From JAIQFL01 sp035295745 (GTDB taxonomy: Bacteria; Acidobacteriota; Terriglobia; Bryobacterales; Bryobacteraceae): a stretch of 64,000 nt of DNA. The notes under the pieces are model-generated. The model was not told where the DNA came from. It was given only the letters and a program-made list of their open reading frames with translations, and did no database searches. The stretch lies in assembly GCA_035295745.1 (NCBI GenBank), contig DATGIL010000071.1, positions 186,001 through 250,000 of the forward strand, read 5' to 3'. How positions within the stretch are numbered: position 1 is the first letter of the stretch; every line of letters begins with the position of its first letter. Positions 43,165-52,723 of this stretch are shown here, piece by piece. The translations under genes were made by a program, and so were the position numbers.

Positions 43165-43422
43165 TTAGCGGTGGGTGTGCGGATGGGATGGTCTGCGTTT
43201 TTCGGGCTGGCGGGATTTGGATTTCGTGAAACCATTACCGGAAAGAGACGCGAGGCGCCGCAAGGCGACTTCGGTGAAGTGATGTAAAGCGATCAGGTAG
43301 GCCTGCACAGCGGCCAGATGCTTCGCGCCTTGAGTGTGACTGAGTTCTCCATACTTCGCTCTGAGTTCCCCGAGAAGACGAGAGTCAATTACTCCGCACC
43401 TCTGCCGGCGATAGTCTTTCAT
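43165..43422 (-). CDS. Short hypothetical protein
   Basis: An 85-residue frame starting MKDYRRQRCGVIDSRLLGEL, with a helical, basic character and a His-rich end (RRPSHPHTHR). No ribosome site is evident and the family is not recognised. It could be a real small helical protein (ELRAKYGELSHTQGAKHLAA) or chance; kept as a weak call. Confidence 0.4.
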   Translation of the reverse strand: MKDYRRQRCGVIDSRLLGELRAKYGELSHTQGAKHLAAVQAYLIALHHFTEVALRRLASLSGNGFTKSKSRQPEKRRPSHPHTHR

Positions 43423-43535
43423 TGGCAATGGGTCTCTTTGCCGTTGATTGTAACGCAAATGTAACTGTCGCGAACTTCATAAAGCTTCTCGGAGCCGGCT
43501 AAAAAGTACTGTCAAATCTAGTGAATATCGGGCAT

Positions 43536-45872
43536 TTAGCCGATAAGCTCCGACAGGATCCGGACGGCCACCGCTTTGCCTCGCTCCCCGACCTCGCCGA
43601 CGGGGCCTACGCACGAAGGGCACCCGTCATCACATCCACAAGATGCCAGCAAGCCGGCAGTCTGCTTCAGGAATTGAGGCGCCATTCGGTACAATGGCGC
43701 GCTCTGACCGACGCCTCCAGGATATGCGTCATACAGATACAAGTTCGGTTCGAATTTCTCCAATCCCCCTGCGATTTCTTCCGTAAGCGCGACTCCCAAG
43801 TCTCGCGGGTCGCACATCAGCAGCAAAGCGGCGACCGTTCGCAGGGCATTTCCGAGCCCCGCCATTCCGCTCTGCCGCTCCGTGGGCGTGTACTCAGAAA
43901 GCCGCGCAAGGAACTCCGCGGGAAAATGGAGCCAGAACGAGGTTGTGTGCATCTCCTGCTCGGGCATTGACAGCTTCCCAGCTCCCACATTCTCCATGGT
44001 GTAGAATTTGATCTTCTTGAACCCGACAATCTGTCGATTGACGCGTACATCACCGTGAGCCCGACGAGCGCCGCCCAAAGCTTCTCCTTCGAACTCCTGT
44101 AAGACTTTCACCTGGGTGTAGTCAATGGCGTCGGTGTAATAGTCACAATCCACGCGAGTGACATAGGCTTTGCGCTGATCGTAGTCGAAGCGGTCGACGT
44201 GGAACATCCGGCCTTCGTGCAGATAGATAGCCTTCTCATGGATGGTCGTGAGAGCCGCCGTGAAAGCTACGTCCGCGATCACGGTTGGTTCCTTGGTGGT
44301 CTCGATCACCACGAAGTTGTCGCTCGATACCGACCGCAAGCTGGTGACGTCGGCCGGATAGCTGTCCTGGGTCCAGTGCCAGGCGCCGGCGGAGTGATGC
44401 AGGAAGCCGGTCTCCTCCAGAAAACGGCAGATCTCCGCAGTGTTGTGCTTTCCGAACTTCTCCTCGTCCCGGATCGGCAGCTCGAACGCCGCGCACTTCA
44501 GATGCGCGAGGAGAATCTCCAGATTGTCGGGATTGATGTGAGCATGCTCCGGCGATTTGCCGAAGAAGTAATCCGGATGCTCCACAATGTACTGATCGAG
44601 CGGCGCGCTGGATGCCACCATCACCGCGGCAGACGTGCCCTGGCGCCGTCCGGCGCGGCCCGCGCGCTGCCAACTGGAAGCGATGGTGCCGGGATATCCC
44701 GCCATCACCACCGCGTCGAGCGAGCCGATGTCGATTCCCAGCTCGAGGGCATTCGTCGCTACCACTGCACGGATCTCGCCCGCGCGCAGGCTGCGTTCGA
44801 TGGCGCGGCGCTCCTTTGGCAGATAACCGCCGCGATAGCCCCGAACGGTCTCCGTGGGTAGCGGACCACGGTCACACGCGTCTTTCAAATAGGTGACCAG
44901 CACCTCGGTGGCCAGGCGATTGTTGGCGAACACCAGGGTCTGCAGGTTCCGCTCGATGAACTCCAGGGCTACGCTGCGCGCTTCCTTGATGTAGCTGCGG
45001 CGGATGCCAAGCTGGCGGTTGACCACCGGCGGATTGTAGAAAATGAAAAACTTCTCTCCGCGCGGAGCGCCGTTTCGTTCGATCAGCGTGAATGAGTCGC
45101 CGGTGAGCGCCTCGGCGAGTTCGCGTGGGTTGGCAATTGTGGCCGAACAACAGATGAACTGCGGATGGGAATTGTAGAATTCGCAGACTCGCTGCAAACG
45201 CCGCAGAAGGTTGGCGAGGTGGCTGCCGTACACGCCGCGATAGTAGTGCAGCTCATCGATCACGATGTAGCGCAGGTTCTCGAAGAATCGCGCCCAGCGC
45301 GTGTGATGTGGCAGGATGCCGCTGTGCAGCATGTCGGGATTGGTCAGCACCACGTTGGCCCGCTGCCGGATGGCCTTGCGCGCGTCCTGCGGCGTGTCGC
45401 CGTCGTAAGTGAAAGCGCGGATTTCGGAGCCCATCTCCTCCACCGCGCTATGGAATTCGTGCAGTTGGTCCTCGGCGAGCGCTTTGGTCGGAAACAGGTA
45501 CATGGCGCGCGCCCCGGGATCGCGCAGCACCAGGTCGAGCACCGGCAGGTTGTAGCAGAGCGTCTTCCCGCTGGCCGTCGGGGTCACGATTACCACATTG
45601 CGTCCGGCCGCGATCTGCTCGAAGGCATCGGCCTGGTGCACGTAAAGGCGGGTGATTCCGCGCTTGGTAAGGGCGGCGCGAAGGCGGGCGTCGACGGCAG
45701 CAGGGATATCGGCGTAAACTCCTTCGGAAGCGGGCTGGTGGTGAATCGCGCGAACGGGCGAGTTTGGCTTGCGATGCAGATCTTGAAAACGCGTGACCAC
45801 GGCATCGAGCGACGGGTTGGAGGAGATGGCCAGTTCCTGCGTAAATTCAGGGAAGCCGAGAGACAGGTCCAT
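43536..45872 (-). CDS. MrfA/Hrq1-like DEAD/DEAH-box helicase with DUF1998 zinc site
   Basis: The 778-residue protein (start at ATG 45872, MDLSLGFPEF) has motif I TPTASGKTLCYNLPV, motif II IDELHYYRG, motif III CSATIANP and motif VI QRAGRAGRRQG. The C-terminal third is the DUF1998/MZB region with CGCDDGCPSC, a four-cysteine site (with the upstream DACD-like acidic loop) as in Bacillus MrfA. MrfA and yeast Hrq1 are 3'-5' DNA helicases acting in mitomycin or crosslink repair. Length and motif order are normal. Confidence 0.92.
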   Translation of the reverse strand: MDLSLGFPEFTQELAISSNPSLDAVVTRFQDLHRKPNSPVRAIHHQPASEGVYADIPAAVDARLRAALTKRGITRLYVHQADAFEQIAAGRNVVIVTPTASGKTLCYNLPVLDLVLRDPGARAMYLFPTKALAEDQLHEFHSAVEEMGSEIRAFTYDGDTPQDARKAIRQRANVVLTNPDMLHSGILPHHTRWARFFENLRYIVIDELHYYRGVYGSHLANLLRRLQRVCEFYNSHPQFICCSATIANPRELAEALTGDSFTLIERNGAPRGEKFFIFYNPPVVNRQLGIRRSYIKEARSVALEFIERNLQTLVFANNRLATEVLVTYLKDACDRGPLPTETVRGYRGGYLPKERRAIERSLRAGEIRAVVATNALELGIDIGSLDAVVMAGYPGTIASSWQRAGRAGRRQGTSAAVMVASSAPLDQYIVEHPDYFFGKSPEHAHINPDNLEILLAHLKCAAFELPIRDEEKFGKHNTAEICRFLEETGFLHHSAGAWHWTQDSYPADVTSLRSVSSDNFVVIETTKEPTVIADVAFTAALTTIHEKAIYLHEGRMFHVDRFDYDQRKAYVTRVDCDYYTDAIDYTQVKVLQEFEGEALGGARRAHGDVRVNRQIVGFKKIKFYTMENVGAGKLSMPEQEMHTTSFWLHFPAEFLARLSEYTPTERQSGMAGLGNALRTVAALLLMCDPRDLGVALTEEIAGGLEKFEPNLYLYDAYPGGVGQSAPLYRMAPQFLKQTAGLLASCGCDDGCPSCVGPVGEVGERGKAVAVRILSELIG

Positions 45873-46073
45873 TCTGTTTCGCCTTTTCTTTGCTACGGTA
45901 CAATGCGGCGGGGCGATCGCGCAAGGGCACATTTACCGCGGAGTGGCGGAGGCGCAGAGATCCACACGGAAGAATGCTGATAATGCGGAGCGCACCGGGG
46001 AGGCCTGGAACATCACCAGGCTTACTTCACCACCGGCGCGCCAAGCTGGCGGTCCTGTGGGTCACTTCTGGTT

Positions 46074-48365
46074 TCACTGCGGGATCGGATCTGCCATGCC
46101 GGCTCCCCGAACCCCGCTCACGGTGCTCTGCGTCAGCCGCATTTCCGCAATGGACATGAGAGAAGCGAGGGTGGATTCCGCACCCTGGTTTTCGTTGCTC
46201 CGGTCGGGGTGCAGACCGTCGCGACAGCCGCCCGTTTCGGGGACGTAAAGTTCCAGACCGAGATCATTCCAACCGAGGAACCAGTCAAAGGCCCGTTGGG
46301 CCTGTTCATACCACCACAGGTCGCCCGTCGCGCGGTATGCTTCCAGGCAAGCCGAGATGGTGCACTGCGCTTCGATGGGCTGCTGGTCGAAATCGGCGCG
46401 CACTCCATTGCGCGGATAGAAGCCGTTGCTGCCAATGGGCCGCAGTTGTCCGTGCTCTGAGGTCTGCACGCCGACAAGCCATCGGAGCGCCTGCATGCCG
46501 CGCTCGTATACGCCCGTTTGTCGAGTGGCCAGTCCGCTGACAATCAGGGCATGAGCTAGCTTGGCGTTGTCGTAAGTCAAACCGTCTTCAAACCAAGTCC
46601 AGCCGGGCCCGGCGACCGTGTCGAATATCGTCACCAACCGGTTCACCAGGTCTTTGCGAAGCTCTTTGGCGGGACAGTCACGGAGATCGTGGTGCAGATA
46701 CTCATCGATCCCAATCAGGCTGAACGCCCAGGCACGCGGCGAGGTGAAGTTCGCAACGGCTGGCAGGGACTCCCTGAAGAGCTTTTCAGCCATCGCCTGC
46801 GAACTCCAGTGGAGGGAGCGGCCCACCGCGGTGCCCAACGCCCAAATCGCCCGGCCATGGCAGTCTTCGGAACCCTGCTGGTCGAGCCAGGAGTGATCCT
46901 TGCTGAGAAAGTTGTGAAAACGCTTCGTCTTGGGATCGAAGGCGGATTTCAAGAAAACGGCGTAAGTGGTGGCGAGCGCCCGGATCCGCTTGGGAGCGTC
47001 TTCCATCTGTCCGAGCAGCACCGCCAAGATCAGAGCGCGGGCGTTATCGTCCGTGCAGTAGCCTTCTGCAAGATTCGGCTCAGCGAGGTTGGCGTGCTGG
47101 AAAATGCCGACTGAGTCGGTCATATGGTACAGATGATCCAGATTCAATTCGGGCGATTCATGCGGCCTGGGGCGGAACCCCCTCGCCGTAACAGCCAGGC
47201 AGGGCCCGGGAGGTTCCTGCTGTAGAGCCGTTTCAAAGGATCGCATGTAGACGCCCGCGATATTGCTCCACACCATTGCGCGACCTAGCCCGTAGGCGGT
47301 TTTGCTCATCGCTTTGCGGCGGGATTCATCTCGTAACAAGGCGCTCGCCTCGCGCGCAATCGCCGCCGGGTCCGCGAACGGCACCAGCACCCCACGCTGG
47401 CCTCTCAGCAACTCGGCGGCGTGCCAGTACGGCGTCGAGATCACGGCTTTGCCCGCGCCAAACGCGTAGGCTAGTGTTCCCGACGTAATCTGTGCTTCGT
47501 CCAGATAAGGAGTGATGTAAAGGTCTGCCGCTCCAATGAACTCGGTCAGTTCCTTCAGCTCCGCAAAGCGATTGTGGAAGATGACGTGATTCTCGATTTT
47601 GTTGTTCCGGGCGAGGCCCTCGAGAGTGAGGCGGTAGGTCTCCCCGCGCGTTCGTAATTCGTGGGGGTGCGTGGCTCCCATCACGATATAGACGACTTCG
47701 GGGAACTCCGCCACGATCTCCGGGAGAGCCTGAAGCACATGCTCAATCCCCTTGTTCGGTGAAAGGAGCCCGAACGTCAGCAACACCTTCTTTCCGCGCA
47801 CACCAAACTGCTGCTTGTAATGTTCCGGGGAGGTGAATTTCACGTCGGGAATGCCGTGCGCGATGAGGTCGATCTTGGCCGGCGGCGTCGCATACACTTC
47901 CTGCAAGATCGTTCGTCCCCGCTCTGTCATGACGACCAGCCGCCCCGAGAGCGCGATCAGTTCGAGCATCACGCGGCGCTGGTCGGGGTTCGGCTTGAGG
48001 AGAACGGTGTGGAGCGTGGTAACGACCGGCGCTTTCAACTGGCGCAGGAGGGCCAGCAGATGACTGCCGGCGGGCCCGCCGAAGATTCCGAACTCGTGTT
48101 GGACCGAAACCACGTCCACGTTGCTGCGGTTCAGGAAGTCCGCGGCGGCCAGGTAGGAATCCTGATTCTGCTCTTCAATTTCGAACCGTACGGCTCCCGG
48201 ATACTGATAGCACGCCTGGATGTCATTGATGGCCAGCGCGAAGCACTGGCTTTGCGGATGCCGCGCGGCCACAGCTTCGAGCAGGTCTGACGTGAAGGTG
48301 GCAATCCCGCATTTGCGGGGCAAATAGTTGCCGAGAAACGCGATGGTTCGCGGATTACGCGGCAT
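46074..48365 (-). CDS. GT4-type glycosyltransferase fused to an (alpha/alpha)6 glycan-binding or hydrolase-like domain
   Basis: The 763-residue protein is two-part. Residues 1-390 form a GT-B fold of GT4 type (FLGNYLPRKCGIATFTSDLL, VVSVQHEFGIFGG, FGLLSPNKGIEHVLQAL, LAYAFGAGKAVIST). The second half (from about 410) is helical with TDDNARALILAVLLGQ, GPGWTWFEDGLTYDNAKLAH and a terminal LHPDRSNENQGAESTLASLM, an (alpha/alpha)6-type arrangement seen in mannosyltransferase-like acidobacterial proteins. Its start overlaps the end of the zinc-finger gene by 11 bp. Sugar donor and acceptor are not identified. Confidence 0.87.
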   Translation of the reverse strand: MPRNPRTIAFLGNYLPRKCGIATFTSDLLEAVAARHPQSQCFALAINDIQACYQYPGAVRFEIEEQNQDSYLAAADFLNRSNVDVVSVQHEFGIFGGPAGSHLLALLRQLKAPVVTTLHTVLLKPNPDQRRVMLELIALSGRLVVMTERGRTILQEVYATPPAKIDLIAHGIPDVKFTSPEHYKQQFGVRGKKVLLTFGLLSPNKGIEHVLQALPEIVAEFPEVVYIVMGATHPHELRTRGETYRLTLEGLARNNKIENHVIFHNRFAELKELTEFIGAADLYITPYLDEAQITSGTLAYAFGAGKAVISTPYWHAAELLRGQRGVLVPFADPAAIAREASALLRDESRRKAMSKTAYGLGRAMVWSNIAGVYMRSFETALQQEPPGPCLAVTARGFRPRPHESPELNLDHLYHMTDSVGIFQHANLAEPNLAEGYCTDDNARALILAVLLGQMEDAPKRIRALATTYAVFLKSAFDPKTKRFHNFLSKDHSWLDQQGSEDCHGRAIWALGTAVGRSLHWSSQAMAEKLFRESLPAVANFTSPRAWAFSLIGIDEYLHHDLRDCPAKELRKDLVNRLVTIFDTVAGPGWTWFEDGLTYDNAKLAHALIVSGLATRQTGVYERGMQALRWLVGVQTSEHGQLRPIGSNGFYPRNGVRADFDQQPIEAQCTISACLEAYRATGDLWWYEQAQRAFDWFLGWNDLGLELYVPETGGCRDGLHPDRSNENQGAESTLASLMSIAEMRLTQSTVSGVRGAGMADPIPQ

Positions 48366-48741
48366 TTACCAGATCCTCGCTCACATCCCCGCTCTCTTGC
48401 TCGCTACGATCGGCGGCTTCCTGACACTTGATACAACGCTGCGCCCAAGGCACTGCCGCAAGGCGTTTGGGGCTGATCGCGGAGTCGCAGTCCACACAAA
48501 CGCCGTAGCTGCCGTCGCGAATCCGCTGCAATGCCGCTTTCACCTGACGCGCCAGGGCGGACTCGCGGTGTACATTGCGAATCGCCAGGTCCCGCTCCGA
48601 TGCAAACTGAATCTCGTCCATTTGATCCGCGCTTTTCTCAATGGCGATGTCATCGCGGTTTCGCAAGATCCCAGTGATTTCCGCAAGTTTTTGTTCGAGG
48701 GTCTCTTGAAACCCGCCGACGGCCAGAGGTGCTGTCTTCAT
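48355..48741 (-). CDS. DksA/TraR-family C4 zinc-finger protein
   Basis: The 128-residue protein starts at ATG 48741 (GGGATGAG just upstream). It has a coiled-coil-like N-terminus (FQETLEQKLAEITGILRNRD), ALQRIRDGSYGVCVDC and AVPWAQRCIKCQ, giving two CxxC pairs of the DksA/TraR zinc finger. Such proteins bind the RNA polymerase secondary channel and modulate transcription, often with ppGpp. The tail is acidic (EQESGDVSEDL). It precedes and overlaps the glycosyltransferase gene. Confidence 0.9.
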   Translation of the reverse strand: MKTAPLAVGGFQETLEQKLAEITGILRNRDDIAIEKSADQMDEIQFASERDLAIRNVHRESALARQVKAALQRIRDGSYGVCVDCDSAISPKRLAAVPWAQRCIKCQEAADRSEQESGDVSEDLVNAA

Positions 48742-48960
48742 CTCATCCCTTTCGACGTACCGATAGCCTACCGTTATCAGCACGGGAGGCTCCACAATGG
48801 AACCAGGAGTTGGAATGGGCGGGCAGCCGCCAACTTGGGCCGTCCACAACGCAAATGCTGCACCGGCTAGTGCGAAATCTGCCGATCCGGCACGAGTCTC
48901 GATTGGGATCGTCCGGCGAATCGCGAAGCGCGATCCTGTGCCGTACCTTTGCCTCGAGTC

Positions 48961-49510
48961 CTACGGGCGAAACAGGCTTTTGCAGACACGCGGTTCCTTA
49001 TGGATGCCCCGCCTGAGGATGATATCCGGCGTGCGCCCAGACACCAATAGGAACAGATCGGTTGGCCCCCGGGGCGGGCCGCGCATCGTTCCAGGCCTTC
49101 GCGTCCGTTGCGGGGCTGGTTTACCACGTATCCGCTGGGCGTCAGAATCATGCGTACCAGCTTGCAGGCGGCCTTTTCGTCTTCCACCAGCACAACGACT
49201 CCGGTGCCTTTGGGAGTCTTAGGAAGACGTCCGGCCGGCCGTCGCTCTCCGCCGCTCAAAGACTGCCGGCAGGAATACTCGAAAGGCTGTCTGCCGGTCT
49301 CTTCGTGGCAAGAAGGGCTCGAAAATGGCGCCGGCAGATCCGCCTCGATTCCCACGCCTCTGTCGTGCACAGCCATTCCCACGCAGCACCACGGGAAGAA
49401 CTCCGGATCCAGGGGCATCCGTTTCCGTCAGAGCCACGTTCGTCGTTTCAATGGCCAGCGTGCCGCGGTCCGGTGTCCCCGGCATTCAGCTGGGGTTCAT
49501 GATCATGCTG
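48961..49510 (-). pseudogene. Decayed hybrid sensor histidine kinase (HATPase plus receiver) remnant
   Basis: Pieces of one hybrid kinase lie in three frames. The N-box-like part with GTLAIETTNVAL and, further on, AIFEPFLPRRD (from FEPFFTTK) is in one frame; the G1 box VHDRGVGIEAD and the receiver start GVVVLVEDEKAACKLVRMIL plus YVVNQPRNGREGLE are in a second; and the receiver end LFLLVSGRTPDIILRRGI (compare FMSGYTDDAIVRHGVL) is in a third, ending at TAG 48961-48963. The phospho-acceptor Asp region is missing, so a deletion separates the last two pieces. No intact reading frame exists. Confidence 0.82.
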
Positions 49511-49795
49511 GCCGATTTCCCCGGTCGGCTGTGAACTTACCAGACCAGCCGCCAGACTGTAATTCTAAGTCGCAGAAGCACCTTGGTAGACGAATAGTTT
49601 CGTCATGGTCACTGACAAAGACCGGCACTTTAGAGACGATTCTCCAACTACCTATCTCCAGACCTGTCTCAGAACGGTTAGGCAAGATCCGCACTCTGAG
49701 ACGCGAAATCTACCGCTCCCGAGCTCTGACCCAGGCCCCCCGGTTGGGGCGGTGGCCACGAACGTGCCTCTCCCGAACATAGGAGGCTCATCTAA

Positions 49796-51118
49796 ATGGC
49801 GCTACTTGACGCATGGAGACAAATTAGGAGATTTAGGCCTTCAACGGCTTTATACCTATTGCTCTTGTTCTCCGCCTCATCCGCCTCCGGCTATTCCGTC
49901 CTCACCCACGAAGCGATTATCGATTCCACCTGGGATAGCGCGATCACACCGCTGCTGCTCCATCGATTTCCGGCGGCAACTCCGGAGGAACTGACGGCGG
50001 CACATGCATACGCCTACGGAGGATGCATCATTCAAGATCTCGGCTATTATCCATTCGGAAGCAAATTCTTCAGCGATCTGACACATTACGTACGAAGCGG
50101 CGACTTTATCCTCAACCTGATCCGCGACTCTCAGGATCTGAATGAATACGCGTTCGCTCTAGGAGCTCTGTCGCACTACGCTGCCGATAACCATGGTCAT
50201 CCCATGGCCGTTAACCGGGCCGTTCCGTTGTTCTACCCGGAGCTTGAGCGGAAATTTGGAAAGCTGGTCACTTATGCAGACGATCCGCTTTCCCACAGCA
50301 AGACCGAATTCGCCTTTGATGTCTTTCAGGCGGCCAAGGGCCGCTACGCCTCCGCCGCCTACAAGAGCTTCATCGGGTTTGAAGTTGCCAAACCCCTGCT
50401 GGAGAGAGCGTTCGAGGATACCTACGGAATGAGATTAGAAAAGGTATTCATGAATGTCGATCTCGCCATCGGGTCCTATCGCCGTGCAGTCGGATCGGTA
50501 CTTCCGGCTCTGACCAGAGTTGCCTGGCAGATCAGAAAGCAGGAAATCAGGAAAGATGCTCCCAGCCTTACACGCAAGACCTTTCTCTACAATCTATCCC
50601 GCTCCAGTTACGAAAAGGATTGGGGATCTACGTATCAACGGCCGGGAGTGCGCTCCAAAGTCCTGGCACTCGTATTTCGTATTTTGCCAAAGACAGGCCC
50701 AATCCGGCCGCTTGACTTTAAGAGGCTGACCCCTGAAACCGAAAAGATGTATATGGCCAGTTTCAATTCGACTATCGACCGCTATCGTGAACTGCTATTG
50801 GCACAGAGCGTGGGTAGTCTCAAGTTGGCGAATGACAATCTGGACGTAGGAACATCTACCGGGGCGGGGAAATATAGGCTGACGGACGCGGCTTACTCGC
50901 AGCTCCTGCACAAGTTGCAGGGGCACTACACGGAAGTACCGGAAGCCCTGCGAAGCGATATCCTCACGTTCTACCTCGATATGGGGGCTACGGTTTCGAC
51001 AAAGCCCGACGATACCAATTGGGCGCAGTTGCTCAAGGAAATCGATCAACTGCGGTCCGTGGATACGGACCTGCGCCATCCCGCGATTGCCGGGGAGGCA
51101 GCGCCGGTTTCCAGATGA
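49796..51118 (+). CDS. Exported zinc-dependent phospholipase C/S1-P1 nuclease-like protein
   Basis: The 440-residue protein has a signal or anchor segment (STALYLLLLFSASSASG) and AGGAGG about 12 nt before the ATG. The mature part has YSVLTHEAIIDSTWD with an early histidine and aspartate and ALGALSHYAADNHGHPMAV, the HxxxD and H residues typical of PF00882 zinc-dependent phospholipase C or S1/P1 nucleases. The C-terminal half is not recognised. Lipid or nucleic acid substrates are both possible. It lies just downstream of the decayed kinase and is probably expressed alone. Confidence 0.78.
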   Translation: MALLDAWRQIRRFRPSTALYLLLLFSASSASGYSVLTHEAIIDSTWDSAITPLLLHRFPAATPEELTAAHAYAYGGCIIQDLGYYPFGSKFFSDLTHYVRSGDFILNLIRDSQDLNEYAFALGALSHYAADNHGHPMAVNRAVPLFYPELERKFGKLVTYADDPLSHSKTEFAFDVFQAAKGRYASAAYKSFIGFEVAKPLLERAFEDTYGMRLEKVFMNVDLAIGSYRRAVGSVLPALTRVAWQIRKQEIRKDAPSLTRKTFLYNLSRSSYEKDWGSTYQRPGVRSKVLALVFRILPKTGPIRPLDFKRLTPETEKMYMASFNSTIDRYRELLLAQSVGSLKLANDNLDVGTSTGAGKYRLTDAAYSQLLHKLQGHYTEVPEALRSDILTFYLDMGATVSTKPDDTNWAQLLKEIDQLRSVDTDLRHPAIAGEAAPVSR

Positions 51119-51158
51119 ACGGCGGAGTTTAGGCCATCTGAGTGCTCTTCTCAATCCC

Positions 51159-52127
51159 ATGGACACCCTGGAACGTTGGCTTCGAAACTTGGCGGCGGCG
51201 ACCCTCCTGATTGGGCCGATATGCGCCCAGACTGCGGAGCGCCAGGCGACCTTGACGGGCGGCGGCGGTAACGACGCCGGCAAGTGCACCATCGAAGTTT
51301 ACGTAGACGGCTCCGCGGACGTTGAAATCCGCGGCGACCGGGGCTTCCTGCGGACGCTATCCGGACAGCCGGCGCAATGGCGGCGGTTTGAATGTTCCGG
51401 GCCAATGCCGGCGAATCCCGTAGAATTTCGGTTCAGCGGCGTGGATGGGCGCGGAAAACAAGAGTTGCTTCAGGACCCGAGCCGTGGCCGAGGCGGGGCA
51501 GTCGTCCGGATTCAGGATTCCAGCGGCGGCGCCGAAGGCTACACATTCGACCTGGTGTGGCGCGGAGCGGGCTTCGTTCCCGGTCCCACGGGCCAGCCAC
51601 TAGGCGGCACAAATCGTGGGGGTTCGCCGAACTCCGGCGCCCGTGCGTGCAAGGATGCCGTCAGGGAAAGAGCGAATCTGCAGTATGGCTTCCGCGACAT
51701 CGATTTCAAGGGAATGGATGGGGAAGAGAATCCGGGCCGCAATGACAAAGTCGAGGGTTCCTTCGATGTACCTCGTGGCAACTCTCGCGACACGTACCAT
51801 TTCTCGTGCTCGGTAGATTCGGCCAATGGCAGAGTTCGGGGAGTAGAGATCTCTCGAGGACGGGATACGACGGGGGCTGATCGTTACGCCGGCCGCGACA
51901 ATGCGATCTCGGCCTGCCAGCGTGCGGCCGAGCAGCAGATTCAGCGCGATGGCTACCGGAACGTGCAATTCGGCTCGATGGACGCTAACAGCCGCCAGCG
52001 CGACTGGATCTCCGGAACAGCCACGGCGCAACGCGGCAACAGCGAGCGCGCTTACGACTTCGACATCGGCTGCACGGTCAATCCGGACAACGGCAACGTC
52101 CGGTCTGTGCAGGCAAGACGCCAGTAA
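51159..52127 (+). CDS. Exported protein with an internal duplicated domain
   Basis: The 322-residue protein starts at ATG 51159 with a probable signal peptide (LRNLAAATLLIGPICAQTAE). No family is recognised. Residues about 25-140 form one beta-rich module. The rest is a clear repeat: ACKDAVRERANLQYGFRDID with DTYHFSCSVDSANGRVRGVE, and ACQRAAEQQIQRDGYRNVQF with RAYDFDIGCTVNPDNGNVRS. Each copy has two cysteines that could pair. It follows the phospholipase-like gene by 40 bp and might be co-transcribed. Confidence 0.7.
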   Translation: MDTLERWLRNLAAATLLIGPICAQTAERQATLTGGGGNDAGKCTIEVYVDGSADVEIRGDRGFLRTLSGQPAQWRRFECSGPMPANPVEFRFSGVDGRGKQELLQDPSRGRGGAVVRIQDSSGGAEGYTFDLVWRGAGFVPGPTGQPLGGTNRGGSPNSGARACKDAVRERANLQYGFRDIDFKGMDGEENPGRNDKVEGSFDVPRGNSRDTYHFSCSVDSANGRVRGVEISRGRDTTGADRYAGRDNAISACQRAAEQQIQRDGYRNVQFGSMDANSRQRDWISGTATAQRGNSERAYDFDIGCTVNPDNGNVRSVQARRQ

Positions 52128-52209
52128 AGCGCACGCTAGCGGCCGTCGCAGACCGCGACAAAGCAACAGCCCGAAAGGCGGCCGAAGCCGCCGATGAGAA
52201 AGTGAGGAA

Positions 52210-52434
52210 ATGATGAGTCGCTACGCGCTCGGGATTATCGTGATTGCACTTGGCCTGCTCGGTCTTGCGTGGGGAGGCTTATCGTACACGACCAGTGAAA
52301 AGATCGTGGACATCGGACCGATTCACGCTACACGCGAAAAGGCTCATGACATACCGCTGCTGCCCATTGGGGGCGCATTGGTATTAATTGGCGGCATTGT
52401 GATCCTGGTGGCAAACAAAAGAACAGTAGCCTAG
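52210..52434 (+). CDS. Small two-helix membrane protein (DUF3185-like)
   Basis: The 74-residue protein MMSRYALGIIVIALGLLGLA... has two membrane helices separated by YTTSEKIVDIGPIHATREKA, a conserved pattern in DUF3185-like proteins. GTGAGGAA precedes the ATG. Function unknown; it opens a cluster of small envelope proteins. Confidence 0.82.
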   Translation: MMSRYALGIIVIALGLLGLAWGGLSYTTSEKIVDIGPIHATREKAHDIPLLPIGGALVLIGGIVILVANKRTVA

Positions 52435-52457
52435 CTTCGAAGAAAGGAAGACGTCAA

Positions 52458-52613
52458 ATGTTGTTATTGATTATCGTTTTGGTGTTGGTTTTCGGATTGG
52501 GCGGAGGGTATTACGGGCATTCGCGTTGGGGCGGAACCGGGGGTGCAGGCGTAGGGTTGGGCACCATACTAGTGGTTCTTCTCATCGCTTATCTACTGGG
52601 GATTTTCCACTAA
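52458..52613 (+). CDS. Small DUF3309-like membrane protein, 51 residues
   Basis: MLLLIIVLVLVFGLGGGYYG then HSRWGGTGGAGVGLGTILVV and a second helix; AGGAAG lies 7 nt upstream of the ATG. The glycine-rich YYGHSRWG loop resembles DUF3309. Function unknown. The 26-residue frame at 58017-58097 has the same kind of motif. Confidence 0.82.
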   Translation: MLLLIIVLVLVFGLGGGYYGHSRWGGTGGAGVGLGTILVVLLIAYLLGIFH

Positions 52614-52653
52614 AACAAAGCCCGCCACTCAACTCCGCGAGGACCCACGATAG

Positions 52654-52671
52654 CTGGAGCCTTCGCTCCGG
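52654..52671 (+). other. Short hairpin upstream of the QPQR-repeat gene
   Basis: CTGGAGC and GCTCCGG can pair over 7 bp around CTTC, about 50 bp before the start of the repeat protein gene. It has no U-tract, so it may be a leader element. Confidence 0.3.
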
Positions 52672-52723
52672 CCAGTCTGGTCCCCTGCGTGAGTTCCTAT
52701 AGACCTTAACGGAGACAGTTCCT

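Noticed and set aside
48867..49418. 183-codon frame as a real response-regulator-like gene
   Set aside because: It joins unrelated frames of one decayed hybrid kinase and lacks the phosphorylated aspartate region.
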